DNA of 32,786 bases from UBA940 sp031548515 (GCA_031548515.1 JAVBRB010000021.1:1-32786); one strand, 5' to 3'. Counted from the first letter of the stretch, positions 1 to 6,914 are shown. Made by a program: numbers and translations. Notes: generated by a model from the sequence alone, not told the origin.

Positions 1-478
1 TCTTTTCGCCATCCATGGGAATATAGCATTCTCGTATGATCTCATACATCATATCTTCGGGAAAATCGAAGTCGTGTTTTACCGTGGTATATAACCATCC
101 GGGCTGACCATCGGCAATAGTCGGGTCTATATATTCTTCGCCAGCGGGAATATCAAAGTCGAGCGGATAGTCAAAAAGATCAAGGTCGTAAAAATCTTCG
201 AGAAAATTCATCTGTGTGCTATCCTGCGGCATGAACCTCACATAAAGATCCGTAGGCTGTAATACCCGGGTTCCATTAAATTCGTCATAGACAGCCTGCA
301 TATTCTCGAGAGCATAAGGGTCGGGAAGCGAATCGAATGCAGTGAGATCATCGTTAGAACGGGTTTGCACTGAAGGATTTGCAAAGTCCTTAGCCTGTTC
401 CAGCTCCTCAAACTCCGCACAGGACGCTAAAAATAACGCAACAAGCAAAATCGGAGTTAGTAGTCTTTTTATAATCAT
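1..478 (-). CDS. Family A secreted lipoprotein, N-terminal part (runs off left edge)
   Basis: Reading leftward from the ATG at 478, the frame stays open to base 1, giving 159 residues with no stop, so the gene continues outside the window. The start MIIKRLL leads a hydrophobic signal segment ending in the lipobox LFLASC (Cys20), which indicates a lipid-anchored exported protein. After a TRS motif come DPYALENMQAVYD, LQPTDLYVRF and LFDYPLDFDI, all shared with the genes at 1081-1419 and 2022-2360. Unlike those two, this copy continues past the YPLD motif with EEYIDP, QPGWLYTTV and DFDFPEDMMYEI. It lies 33 bases downstream of the family B gene at 512-973, so the two are probably co-transcribed. 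I recall similar YVRF/YPLD N-termini on long lipoproteins of gut Bacteroidales, but cannot confirm that here. Function unknown. Confidence 0.85.
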   Translation of the reverse strand, partial: MIIKRLLTPILLVALFLASCAEFEELEQAKDFANPSVQTRSNDDLTAFDSLPDPYALENMQAVYDEFNGTRVLQPTDLYVRFMPQDSTQMNFLEDFYDLDLFDYPLDFDIPAGEEYIDPTIADGQPGWLYTTVKHDFDFPEDMMYEIIRECYIPMDGEK

Positions 479-511
479 TTAGGTTAGTTCAAATTGTGTT
501 CGACATAATAT

Positions 512-973
512 TCAATCGTTAATATCCTCAGGTAGGATTTCAAAGACCCAAGAGTATCTTACATCAAAAAAGGCACCATGAGCAGGAATATCATAATAAA
601 GCCATAAAGACTTTTCAAAGAACCTTTGATCAGGTAATCCTCGGTTCAAATAATTCCACGTTTTCAATACCTCTTCAGATTCAGATGATATCTGCCAATG
701 GACATCTTCTCCATAATTGTCGATAATTTTTTTAAAATAATAGTTAAACGATAGATTGTTTCTAGAATCAAAACTACTGCTAAATATACTAACAGAATCA
801 CCCGGGGCGATTGCGAATATTTGATATTCCAATGCATGTATTGAATAATAAGGATATCTCAGAATCAATGTTTGTTCAGTGCCATTTTTTACGTACCATC
901 GCCAACTATTTTGTACTGGATCACACGACACGCACAACAGAGCAGCTCCCAAAAACAATATTATATTTTTCAT
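512..973 (-). CDS. Family B small lipoprotein, copy 1
   Basis: The protein starts MKNIILFLGAALLCVSC, a clear signal sequence with lipobox LCVSC, so it should be lipid-anchored after export. I chose the ATG at 973, because an upstream TTG at 988 would only add five residues before the signal peptide. The mature part (about 135 residues) contains NGTEQTL, IAPGDS, GEDVHW, LNRGLPDQRFFEKSLW and the terminal VFEILPEDIND. These landmarks recur in the copies at 1455-1913 and 2390-2836. It is followed after 33 bases by a family A gene. The 5' leader and signal sequence are almost identical to copy 3, while the mature parts differ widely. I do not recognise the family and assign no function; a small beta-rich periplasmic-side lipoprotein is a guess. 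Confidence 0.85.
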   Translation of the reverse strand: MKNIILFLGAALLCVSCDPVQNSWRWYVKNGTEQTLILRYPYYSIHALEYQIFAIAPGDSVSIFSSSFDSRNNLSFNYYFKKIIDNYGEDVHWQISSESEEVLKTWNYLNRGLPDQRFFEKSLWLYYDIPAHGAFFDVRYSWVFEILPEDIND

Positions 974-1007
974 AGCTGTAAATTTCAAAATATTTAATAG
1001 GGTTTTA

Positions 1008-1080
1008 TAAAGTTAGTCATTATTATCTTGACACACAACAAATTTCGCGCATTCAGACCAAATAAGACATTAATAAACCT
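1008..1080 (-). repeat. Inter-unit spacer repeat, copy 1 (with B1 promoter-like box)
   Basis: This 73-base spacer between A2 and B1 matches 1949-2021 at an exact offset of 941 bases with about five differences. It includes the stop-proximal region of the truncated A gene and, on the minus strand, a TAACTTTA box (1008-1015) that resembles the Bacteroidota -7 element. It suggests each B-A unit carries its own promoter and that the unit arose by tandem duplication. Confidence 0.8.
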
Positions 1081-1419
1081 TTACACAACATTCAGGTCTA
1101 GCGGATATTCGAACAACTCGAGACCACATCCAAATCTCAGCACATCCAACTGCAGGCTGTCCTGTAGTAAAAATCTCACATAAAGATCAGTTGGTTGTAA
1201 AATGACATTGCCGCTACCATAAGTGTCATAGACCGCCTGCATAACTTCCAGACCATATGGATTCCGCAATGTGTCGAATGTACCATCTTCGCCGCCGGAA
1301 CGTGTTTGTACGGCAAAAAGTGATTCTGTTTCTTTTGCATTATCTAAATCGGATTCTTCAATCTGCGAACAACCGACCATTAATAATATGGACAGTATAT
1401 ATAAGGATAATTTCTTCAC
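1081..1419 (-). CDS. Family A lipoprotein, truncated copy (A2)
   Basis: A 112-residue protein read from a GTG start (MKKLSLYILSILLMVGC) with lipobox LMVGC at Cys17. It has the family landmarks VQTRS, FDTL, NPYGLEVMQAVYDTY, ILQPTDLYVRF and LELFEYPLDL, then stops three residues later. The copy at 2022-2360 stops at the same point, and the copy at 1-478 continues, so this looks like an N-terminal remnant. The reading frame, signal peptide and spacing (35 bases after B2) are intact, so it could still be translated and anchored. There is no sign of the missing C-terminal part in another frame directly downstream; instead the spacer repeat begins. It could be a functional short lipoprotein or a decaying duplicate. 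Confidence 0.75.
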   Translation of the reverse strand: MKKLSLYILSILLMVGCSQIEESDLDNAKETESLFAVQTRSGGEDGTFDTLRNPYGLEVMQAVYDTYGSGNVILQPTDLYVRFLLQDSLQLDVLRFGCGLELFEYPLDLNVV

Positions 1420-1454
1420 AATAGTTTGGATTGGTTGGCGTTAGCACTAAATTA

Positions 1455-1913
1455 TTATTGGATATCTTCCGGCAAAATTTCAAAAAACCAAGTAACGTCA
1501 ATGTTATCTCCTTTTGACGACTGCTTGCGTTGCCACGAACCCTCTTTGAAAAATTGCTTACCAGGCAAATCCTTATTCAAATAATCCCATTTGACTAACG
1601 TGGTTCCGTTACTGGATAATACTTCAAAGTATATATCTTCTTCTGCCAAACCGTGCCAGAATCTACGTATTAATTCAAAGTTGGGTATTTTTTCAATATC
1701 AGTAGAAGTGAAGCCAAGGGGGATAGCGTCTCCCGGTGAAATATTATTATCAAGAGGATATGATTGAATTACGCTATATGGCGGGATTGTTATTGTCAAT
1801 GTTTGATTTGTGGAGTTTTTGATACGCCAAGCACCTCCGTTCGGGTCGGGAGGCTCCGGGCCACATTGAAATCCCAAAGACATTATGCCAAGAAGTAATA
1901 TTAGCTTTTTCAT
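1455..1913 (-). CDS. Family B small lipoprotein, copy 2
   Basis: The likely start is the ATG at 1913 (MKKLILLLGIMSLGFQC), with lipobox LGFQC at Cys17; the longer open frame upstream to 1982 covers the conserved leader and would bury the signal peptide. The mature part has NSTNQTLTI, ISPGDAI, LVKWDYLNKDLPGKQFFKE and VTWFFEILPEDIQ. It shares the family core with 512-973 and 2390-2836, but its signal peptide is more diverged. Gene A2 starts 35 bases downstream. A TAGCTTTA box lies on the minus strand at 1949-1956. Function unknown. Confidence 0.85.
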   Translation of the reverse strand: MKKLILLLGIMSLGFQCGPEPPDPNGGAWRIKNSTNQTLTITIPPYSVIQSYPLDNNISPGDAIPLGFTSTDIEKIPNFELIRRFWHGLAEEDIYFEVLSSNGTTLVKWDYLNKDLPGKQFFKEGSWQRKQSSKGDNIDVTWFFEILPEDIQ

Positions 1914-1948
1914 AGCGGCAAATTTCAAGATATTAAATCGGGTTTCTG

Positions 1949-2021
1949 TAAAGCTAATCATTATTATCTTGACACACAACAAATCTCGCGCATTCAGACC
2001 AAAGAAGACATTAATGAACCC
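1949..2021 (-). repeat. Inter-unit spacer repeat, copy 2 (with B2 promoter-like box)
   Basis: Second copy of the 73-base spacer at 1008-1080, again lying directly after a truncated A gene and before a B gene. The minus strand has TAGCTTTA at 1949-1956, in the same position relative to the B start as in copy 1. The equal spacing of gene ends (941 bases between the A2 and A3 stops, 940 between the B1 and B2 starts) marks this as part of a duplicated unit. Confidence 0.8.
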
Positions 2022-2360
2022 TTAAGCGATATTCAGGTCTAGCGGATATTCGAACAACTCGAGACCATATTCAAGTCTCAGCACATCCAACTGCAGGCTG
2101 TCCTGCGGCAGAAATCGCACATACAGATCAGTCGGCTGCAACACCTTATTACTATTACTGTATGTATCGTAAATATCCTGCATAACTTCCAGCGCATATG
2201 GATTCGGAAGAGTATCGAATGTAGCAGGATCTTCACCGGAACGGGTTCGTTCCGAAACCACGTCCATTTCTTCAACTTGTACCGGTTCTTCGAATTCAGC
2301 GCATCCAGTTAAAACAAATACAAATATTGTAATGCAATATAGTACTCCTTTCATAATCAT
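2022..2360 (-). CDS. Family A lipoprotein, truncated copy (A3)
   Basis: A 112-residue protein, MIMKGVLYCITIFVFVLTGC, with lipobox VLTGC at Cys20. The start context matches A1 at 478 (ATGATT... after a conserved AACCTAA). It carries AEFEE, TRS, FDTLPNPYALEVMQ, LQPTDLYVRFLPQDS and LELFEYPLDLNIA, then stops. Compared with A1 it lacks everything after the YPLD motif. It lies 29 bases after the B3 stop. The protein is closer to A2 than to A1 in its second half, which fits duplication after truncation. It could be a stable short lipoprotein or a remnant. Confidence 0.75.
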   Translation of the reverse strand: MIMKGVLYCITIFVFVLTGCAEFEEPVQVEEMDVVSERTRSGEDPATFDTLPNPYALEVMQDIYDTYSNSNKVLQPTDLYVRFLPQDSLQLDVLRLEYGLELFEYPLDLNIA

Positions 2361-2389
2361 TTAGGTTGGTTAGCGTTAGCACTAAGCCT

Positions 2390-2836
2390 TCATTGGATAT
2401 CTTCCGGAAGAATCTCAAAAACCCAAATATATTTTTTATCAACCTCTTGACTGGATACGTTGATTTTATAATGAAACCATGAAGATTCTTTAAAAAACTG
2501 TTTACCAACTAAATCACGGTCGACATACCTATATTGTTTCAATAAACCATCTTCTTCAGATACCACATTGAAAGCAACATCTTCACCACACTCTTCTATC
2601 ATCCGTTGACCAAAATAATCAAAAGATACTATCTTGGAAGGAGGAAAATTAGTTCCATAAATTTCAATAGAGTCCCCTGGAACAATCGAACGTACCGTAG
2701 ATCTAAAAGGATTATCAATCTTCAGTGTTTGTTCTGTATTATTTTTAACAAACCAATGTGCTTTGTTGTAATTGAGTGGAGGATCACATGACACACACAA
2801 CAAAGCGGCTCCTAAAAACAATATTAGCTTTTTCAT
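2390..2836 (-). CDS. Family B small lipoprotein, copy 3 (first gene of the array)
   Basis: Starts at the ATG at 2836 (MKKLILFLGAALLCVSC), with lipobox LCVSC. The mature domain has NNTEQTLKI, IVPGDSIEI, GEDVAFNV, YVDRDLVGKQFFKESSW and WVFEILPEDIQ. As the first gene in the direction of transcription, it has the best promoter of the three copies (TTTG at 2900-2903, 20-base spacer, TATTTTTA at 2872-2879). The signal peptide and 5' leader nearly match copy 1, but the mature parts are only moderately alike. An ATG at 2884 would add 16 residues encoded by the conserved leader and is less likely. Function unknown. Confidence 0.85.
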   Translation of the reverse strand: MKKLILFLGAALLCVSCDPPLNYNKAHWFVKNNTEQTLKIDNPFRSTVRSIVPGDSIEIYGTNFPPSKIVSFDYFGQRMIEECGEDVAFNVVSEEDGLLKQYRYVDRDLVGKQFFKESSWFHYKINVSSQEVDKKYIWVFEILPEDIQ

Positions 2837-2871
2837 AGCTGCAAATTTCAAAATATTAAATCGGGTTTCTG

Positions 2872-2903
2872 TAAAAATAGCCATAAAAAGCCGTTTTTAC
2901 AAA
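2872..2903 (-). promoter_or_regulatory. Promoter of the B-A lipoprotein array
   Basis: On the minus strand TTTG (2903-2900) is followed after 20 bases by TATTTTTA (2879-2872), close to the Bacteroidota -33/-7 pattern. It would place the transcript start about 30 bases before the B3 start codon. Confidence 0.55.
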
Positions 2904-2921
2904 CACCTTTCTAAAAATCAT

Positions 2922-2929
2922 TATCTTTG
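2922..2929 (+). promoter_or_regulatory. -7 box TATCTTTG for the glucosaminidase gene
   Basis: Exact match to the Bacteroidota TAnnTTTG -7 element, 21 bases before the ATG at 2951. No clear -33 TTTG is seen. It lies back to back with the promoter of the lipoprotein array. Confidence 0.6.
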
Positions 2930-2950
2930 TAGCTTAAACGCATTATATAC

Positions 2951-3925
2951 ATGATGAGAATCACGAAAACAATCCTGTTTGCGGCCGCTCTTTTCGCGGC
3001 GGCACAGTTGCAGGCCCAGAAGATAACCCGCGCCGAATACCTCCAGCGCTACAAGGATATAGCCATTGAACACATGGAACGCTACGGCATTCCGGCAAGT
3101 ATCAAAATGGCGCAGGGCATGCTCGAAAGCGACAACGGCAACAGCCGCCTCGCCGTCGAAGCCAACAACCATTTCGGCATCAAGTGCAAGAAGGACTGGA
3201 CGGGCGAGACCATCTCGCACGACGACGACGCGTTGGGCGAATGCTTCCGCCGTTACGCCTCAGCTGAAGATTCGTGGAACGACCACTCGGAGTTCCTCGA
3301 CAAGGGACAGCGTTACCAGTTCCTGTTCGACCTCGAGCCGAACGACTACAAGGGATGGGCCGAAGGCCTGAGCAAGGCGGGCTATGCTACAAATCCGCGC
3401 TATCCCGAAATGCTGATAAAGATAATCGAGGACAACGAGTTGTATCTTCTCGACCAAGGGAAACAGATACCGTTGGTCGAGATAATAGCCCGCGAGGAGG
3501 TGCAGAAGACCGGACCGGACTATGAACTGCTGACGACGGAACAGGTCGACGCTGATAACTACGTCATCTCGATGTACAACCACAACGGATACGAGATCTA
3601 CAGCAACAACGGATCGCGTTTTGTCGTGGCACGCGAGGGCGACGACATGGCCAAGATATCGTGGCTTTTCGGCATCCCCGAGAAGAAGCTGCGGCGGTAC
3701 AATGATCTGAACACGACGCAGAACATCTCGGCCGGCAACATGGTTTACATACAGCCCAAGAACACACGCTCGGACAGTGGCGTGATCCTGCATACCGTAA
3801 AGGCGGGCGACACGCTGCACTCTATTTCGCAGCAGTTCGGGATAAAGATGAAGAAACTCGCACAATTGAACGGCTACGGCACCAACACGCAACTACTTCC
3901 GGGCCAACAGATAAAATTAGTATAA
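2951..3925 (+). CDS. Secreted N-acetylglucosaminidase (GH73/FlgJ-like) with two LysM domains
   Basis: A 324-residue exported peptidoglycan hydrolase. Residues 1-23 form a signal peptide ending AQLQAQ. Residues about 28-170 are a glucosaminidase domain: IPASIKMAQGMLESDNGNS holds the probable catalytic Glu59, followed by NNHFGIKCK and the FRRYASAEDSW motif typical of the family. Two LysM repeats follow, a diverged one near 219-264 (VVAREGDDMAKIS...YIQP) and a clear one at about 280-324 (HTVKAGDTLHSISQQFGI...LLPGQQIKLV). LysM binds glycan chains, so the enzyme should cut glycan strands in the wall during growth or cell separation. The next gene starts five bases after its stop. An ATG at 2954 is an equal start option. 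Confidence 0.9.
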   Translation: MMRITKTILFAAALFAAAQLQAQKITRAEYLQRYKDIAIEHMERYGIPASIKMAQGMLESDNGNSRLAVEANNHFGIKCKKDWTGETISHDDDALGECFRRYASAEDSWNDHSEFLDKGQRYQFLFDLEPNDYKGWAEGLSKAGYATNPRYPEMLIKIIEDNELYLLDQGKQIPLVEIIAREEVQKTGPDYELLTTEQVDADNYVISMYNHNGYEIYSNNGSRFVVAREGDDMAKISWLFGIPEKKLRRYNDLNTTQNISAGNMVYIQPKNTRSDSGVILHTVKAGDTLHSISQQFGIKMKKLAQLNGYGTNTQLLPGQQIKLV

Positions 3926-3929
3926 AAAT

Positions 3930-4622
3930 ATGGAAAGTGAGACAGGCTTAAGCCCGAAGATCCTTCAGGAAATAATCGACAAGTCGAACCTTGGACAGAA
4001 GGTTTTCGACAACACCTACGCCGTGATGCAGAAACTAAAGGAGATACTGCATGAGTTGGCGTCGGAACTCGACGAAGAACTCGAGGAGAGCCTCGACGAG
4101 CGCGTGCGCATAGAATACCGCGACCGCGGCAAATACGAAGCGCACTTCATTTTCGGCGAAAACATGCTCATCTTTTCGATGCACACGGACATCTTCAAAT
4201 TCAGCCGCGAGGACACTGTATGGAAGAACGATTACATCTCCAAAACACCTGAGAACGGCTATTGCGGCATCATCAATGTGTGGAATTTTCTCAAGGATTC
4301 GTTCGAGCACAAGCGGCTGGGCGACGAGGGATATCTGGTTGCCCGTATATTCGTCAACCGTGAAATGCACTACATGGTCGAGGGCAAACGGCAGGATATC
4401 TGCACGCGCGAACGGTTCGGCACCCATCTGGTGGATAAGGAGGGCCTGACGGACATCATCGAATCGGCCATAGACTATGCGCTCCATTTCGACCTTCTGG
4501 TCCCGCCTTACGAGAGCCAGAAAGTAGTTACGGCCGAGCAGTTCAACACCAAGTTCGAGAACTCTAAAATGCAGACTGGCAAGCGGATGGGCTACGAATT
4601 CCGCACCGACGATATCGAGTAG
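3930..4622 (+). CDS. Conserved hypothetical cytoplasmic protein
   Basis: A 230-residue protein with no signal peptide or membrane segment. It begins MESETGLSPKILQEII and has a charged, acidic helical stretch (ELASELDEELEESLDERV, about residues 43-60). A mixed alpha/beta part follows with HFIFGENMLIFSMHTDIF, GYCGIINVWNFLKDSF and VARIFVNREMHYMVEGKR. I do not recognise a named domain, and no catalytic motif stands out; my impression is that it is a conserved Bacteroidota hypothetical. It starts four bases after the glucosaminidase stop, so the two are probably one transcript, and a role tied to cell-wall remodelling is possible but only by position. Confidence 0.8.
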   Translation: MESETGLSPKILQEIIDKSNLGQKVFDNTYAVMQKLKEILHELASELDEELEESLDERVRIEYRDRGKYEAHFIFGENMLIFSMHTDIFKFSREDTVWKNDYISKTPENGYCGIINVWNFLKDSFEHKRLGDEGYLVARIFVNREMHYMVEGKRQDICTRERFGTHLVDKEGLTDIIESAIDYALHFDLLVPPYESQKVVTAEQFNTKFENSKMQTGKRMGYEFRTDDIE

Positions 4623-4697
4623 GCGGCAACTGGCAGAAACAAAAAACGTAACTCAATGAAAAACATATAATGAGTGTGGTGGTGTCATTGCATTCTG

Positions 4698-4815
4698 TGT
4701 TGTCATCCCGAGGGAACTGCGAGGAAGGAAGCAGGACGAGGGACCTACCTTATATTTTATTTGTTAAGCGGTAGATTTCTCGTCGAAGCGATGCTTCTCG
4801 CTCGAAATGACAACA
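4698..4815. repeat. Palindromic interspersed repeat (MITE-like)
   Basis: The left end TGTTGTCATCCCGAG (4698-4712) is the imperfect inverse of the right end CTCGAAATGACAACA (4801-4815). The core carries GGAAGGAAGCAGGACGAGGG and GTAGATTTCTCGTCG. Such GTCATnnCGAG...CTCGnAATGAC elements are common multi-copy intergenic repeats in Bacteroidota. It has no coding potential and lies between two convergent genes. Confidence 0.7.
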
Positions 4816-4849
4816 CAAAACCCTCGCAATAAGCGAGGGTTTTGTGTTG
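4811..4849. terminator. Bidirectional hairpin terminator
   Basis: A perfect 17-base stem, CAACACAAAACCCTCGC (4811-4827) against 4833-4849, with loop AATAA. T-rich stem ends serve both directions, so it can end transcription from the plus-strand pair at 2951-4622 and the minus-strand operon ending at 4929. It overlaps the end of the palindromic repeat. Confidence 0.8.
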
Positions 4850-4928
4850 ATTATGTGCGTGTTGAAAATCTTCCGACCACTTCTGACAATTGCGTCAGGC
4901 ATTTTTTGTGGGCATATCAACCTCCGGC

Positions 4929-5465
4929 CTATTTGAGCTTAAAACTGTCCAGAATCTTTTCCGCCACATTTTTGTAACTGTCGAACTGGTCCGTTTCGGC
5001 CGTAAAAGTCAAGACATAAACTTTTTTGTTCCTGATCGTAAAGTATTGTTCGAATTTCAAGTCAAAAACACCCTGCTTCCCTGTATACACCATTTTGTGA
5101 TATTCCGCGCCGTCTTTTTCAAGCCTACTGCTTTCAATCAGATTACTGTCGGTTATCATCGTCGCCACCTGGCTTTCCGATATTCCCACATAATCGTCAA
5201 ACGAAATGTCGTACCCGGAAAGGTCCTGAATCATAAGGTTTATATTCTCCCTGAACGCATCTTCAGGCGATGTCTGATTAAAAAAGAGAATAAAGCTCGC
5301 CCCTATTACACCTGTAGTGTTTACCTCCAGGCTGTCCGGATATTGGATCGTGCAGCCGCTCTGTTCCAGTGTTTCCCAATCCGTGTTTTTGTTTTTCTCG
5401 CCGCCTTTACAGGCGACCATGGCTGAGGCAAATACCACGACTACGATCAAGACAATCTTTTTCAT
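4929..5465 (-). CDS. Lipoprotein, PsbP/DcrB-like fold suspected
   Basis: A 178-residue lipoprotein: MKKIVLIVVVVFASAMVAC with lipobox AMVAC at Cys19. The mature part begins with a Lys/Asn-rich linker, then CTIQYPDSLEV, ASFILFFNQTS, INLMIQDLSG, EYHKMVYTG and KVYVLTFTAETDQFDSYKNVAEKILDSFKL. The last stretch, a strand then a helix ending in 'iLdSFk', is typical of PsbP-like/DUF1795 small proteins, which is my best guess for the fold. It is the last gene of a minus-strand operon, 27 bases after folB. The position says nothing about the substrate. Confidence 0.75.
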   Translation of the reverse strand: MKKIVLIVVVVFASAMVACKGGEKNKNTDWETLEQSGCTIQYPDSLEVNTTGVIGASFILFFNQTSPEDAFRENINLMIQDLSGYDISFDDYVGISESQVATMITDSNLIESSRLEKDGAEYHKMVYTGKQGVFDLKFEQYFTIRNKKVYVLTFTAETDQFDSYKNVAEKILDSFKLK

Positions 5466-5492
5466 TTTTATAATTAATTCGATGATTTTAAA

Positions 5493-5846
5493 CTATTTCA
5501 CAAGCGTCACAGAGACATTGGCAGCCTTGCCGCCGATGGGCGGCGCGAGTTTCGACAGTGTAACTTCAACCCGTCTCACCTGGGGGAAACAGGCGTAAAC
5601 AGCATCGATCATACGCATTGCGGCATTTTCTATAATATTCGACGGTATGGACATCTGCTCGCGAATTATATCATAAACCTCAATGTAATTAACGGTTTGC
5701 GCCACATCGTCAGCCCCTACGGCACCCGAATCCTCTATATCAAGCACAATATCGACCGTAAAATTCCCGCCTATTTTTTTTTCGAGGTCATAGCACCCAT
5801 GTGCCGCCCGAAGTTCTATCTTTTCTATTTTGACTTGATATATCAT
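5493..5846 (-). CDS. folB: Dihydroneopterin aldolase
   Basis: A 117-residue FolB, the usual length. It converts 7,8-dihydroneopterin to 6-hydroxymethyl-dihydropterin and glycolaldehyde in folate synthesis. Landmarks are RAAHGCYDLEKKIGG (Glu22 equivalent to the substrate-binding Glu), the TVNYIEVYDII motif, NIIENAAMRMIDAV, and LSKLAPPIGG with the catalytic Lys99. The start is the ATG at 5846, which overlaps the stop of the kinase gene by one base (TGATG), so translation is probably coupled. A longer frame upstream is a shadow of the kinase gene. Cytoplasmic, normally an octamer. Confidence 0.92.
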   Translation of the reverse strand: MIYQVKIEKIELRAAHGCYDLEKKIGGNFTVDIVLDIEDSGAVGADDVAQTVNYIEVYDIIREQMSIPSNIIENAAMRMIDAVYACFPQVRRVEVTLSKLAPPIGGKAANVSVTLVK

Positions 5847-6847
5847 CAGAAGAGATATTTCTCGGTTTTGACTTTTGTAACCAGTCTTGAGATATCGGTC
5901 CACCCTTCTTCTCCGAAGGTTGTGCCGACAACCTCGATCACTTTTCCCGCCGTTATGGCGCCGATCGTACCGCACTGTCGCAGCGAGAGTCCCGAACAGA
6001 GTCCGTAGAGGAAGCCCGCCGCATAGAAATCGCCCGCCCCCGTAGTATCCATGCGGTTCGCGGCTTTCATGATGCCGACGTGCACGACTTCCGAACCGTT
6101 CTTTATGAGGGCGCCTTTCATACCGGTTTTGACAATGGTAAGTTCGCACATTTCAGAGATAGCCTGCAATGCGTTGAGCGGCTCTTCTTCACCTGTAAAT
6201 TCATAAGCTTCCTCTTCATTTGCAAAAAGAATGTCGATGTAGCCCCTGACCAAATCCCGCAGGAATTCGATATTTTCGGCGACGACGTTGAAACTTGCAA
6301 GATCGATCGCCACTTTCAGTCCGCATGCTTTAGCCGTCGCCGCGGCTTTATGGATGAGTTCATGGTTCTGGACGAGGTAGCCTTCGAGATAGAGGCAGTC
6401 GAATCCGTTGAAGAGTTCGGGCGTGATCTCGGGTGCGGTCATTTCAAGGGCAGCCCCGAGATAGGTTACCATAGTGCGTTCTCCGTCCAGGGAGACGAGC
6501 GCCACACATCGTCCCGAGTGCTCCTTGCCCCTCATGATATGGGGTTTTACCCCAAGGTTTACGAGCGCCTGCTCGAAAAAATCGCCGGTCGTGTCACGCC
6601 CGACTTTTCCGATAAAGCCGGTCGGTGTCCCCAAGCGCGCCATCGCCCGTATCGTATTTGCCGCCGACCCGCCCAGCGACAAGGTATTAGGCAACCCGGC
6701 GACCGATTTGGATATTTCTTTCTGTTGTCCGCTTCCGACGAGGCTCATGCTGCCTTTCGGAAGCCCGAAAACGCTCAGAACCTCATCTGTATTGAGATTT
6801 ACAAGCATATCGGTGAGGGCGTTGCCCATTCCTATCACGTTTTTCAT
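5846..6847 (-). CDS. PfkB-family sugar/nucleoside kinase (adenosine kinase-like)
   Basis: A 333-residue ribokinase-fold protein. The N-terminal family signature GGSAANTIRAMARLG is at 59-73, with the glycine-rich FIGKVGRDTTGDFF after it. The C-terminal signature DTTGAGDFYAAGFLYG begins at Asp267, with Asp273 as the catalytic base and the GAGD anion hole. The overall pattern (MGNALTDML at the start, LEGYLV, NEEEAYEFTG) is that of the adenosine kinase-like branch common in Bacteroidota; the substrate cannot be fixed from sequence. It is the first gene of an operon with folB and a lipoprotein, preceded by a TAAATTTG box at 6871-6878. Confidence 0.88.
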   Translation of the reverse strand: MKNVIGMGNALTDMLVNLNTDEVLSVFGLPKGSMSLVGSGQQKEISKSVAGLPNTLSLGGSAANTIRAMARLGTPTGFIGKVGRDTTGDFFEQALVNLGVKPHIMRGKEHSGRCVALVSLDGERTMVTYLGAALEMTAPEITPELFNGFDCLYLEGYLVQNHELIHKAAATAKACGLKVAIDLASFNVVAENIEFLRDLVRGYIDILFANEEEAYEFTGEEEPLNALQAISEMCELTIVKTGMKGALIKNGSEVVHVGIMKAANRMDTTGAGDFYAAGFLYGLCSGLSLRQCGTIGAITAGKVIEVVGTTFGEEGWTDISRLVTKVKTEKYLF

Positions 6848-6870
6848 TGGCCCGGTAATTGTAGAAAAGG

Positions 6871-6878
6871 CAAATTTA
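6871..6878 (-). promoter_or_regulatory. -7 box TAAATTTG for the PfkB kinase operon
   Basis: Exact TAnnTTTG match on the minus strand, 23 bases before the ATG at 6847. No good -33 box is visible. Confidence 0.5.
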
Positions 6879-6900
6879 GGTAATTTTACAAAAATATATA

Positions 6901-6908
6901 TAACTTTG
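6901..6908 (+). promoter_or_regulatory. -7 box TAACTTTG, divergent from the kinase promoter
   Basis: Exact TAnnTTTG match on the plus strand, 22 bases from the minus-strand box. The first plus-strand coding gene starts 211 bases away, so transcription from here would make a long leader or a separate RNA. Confidence 0.5.
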
Positions 6909-6914
6909 TTGGGT

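Noticed and set aside
2772..2954. Small plus-strand open frame before the glucosaminidase
   Set aside because: It covers the leader and signal peptide DNA of the B3 gene on the other strand and overlaps the promoter region.
4890..5426. Plus-strand open frame of 178 codons
   Set aside because: Antisense to a lipoprotein gene with a clear signal peptide and lipobox.
6080..6883. Plus-strand open frame of 267 codons
   Set aside because: Antisense to the PfkB kinase gene, without domain features; a by-product of codon bias.
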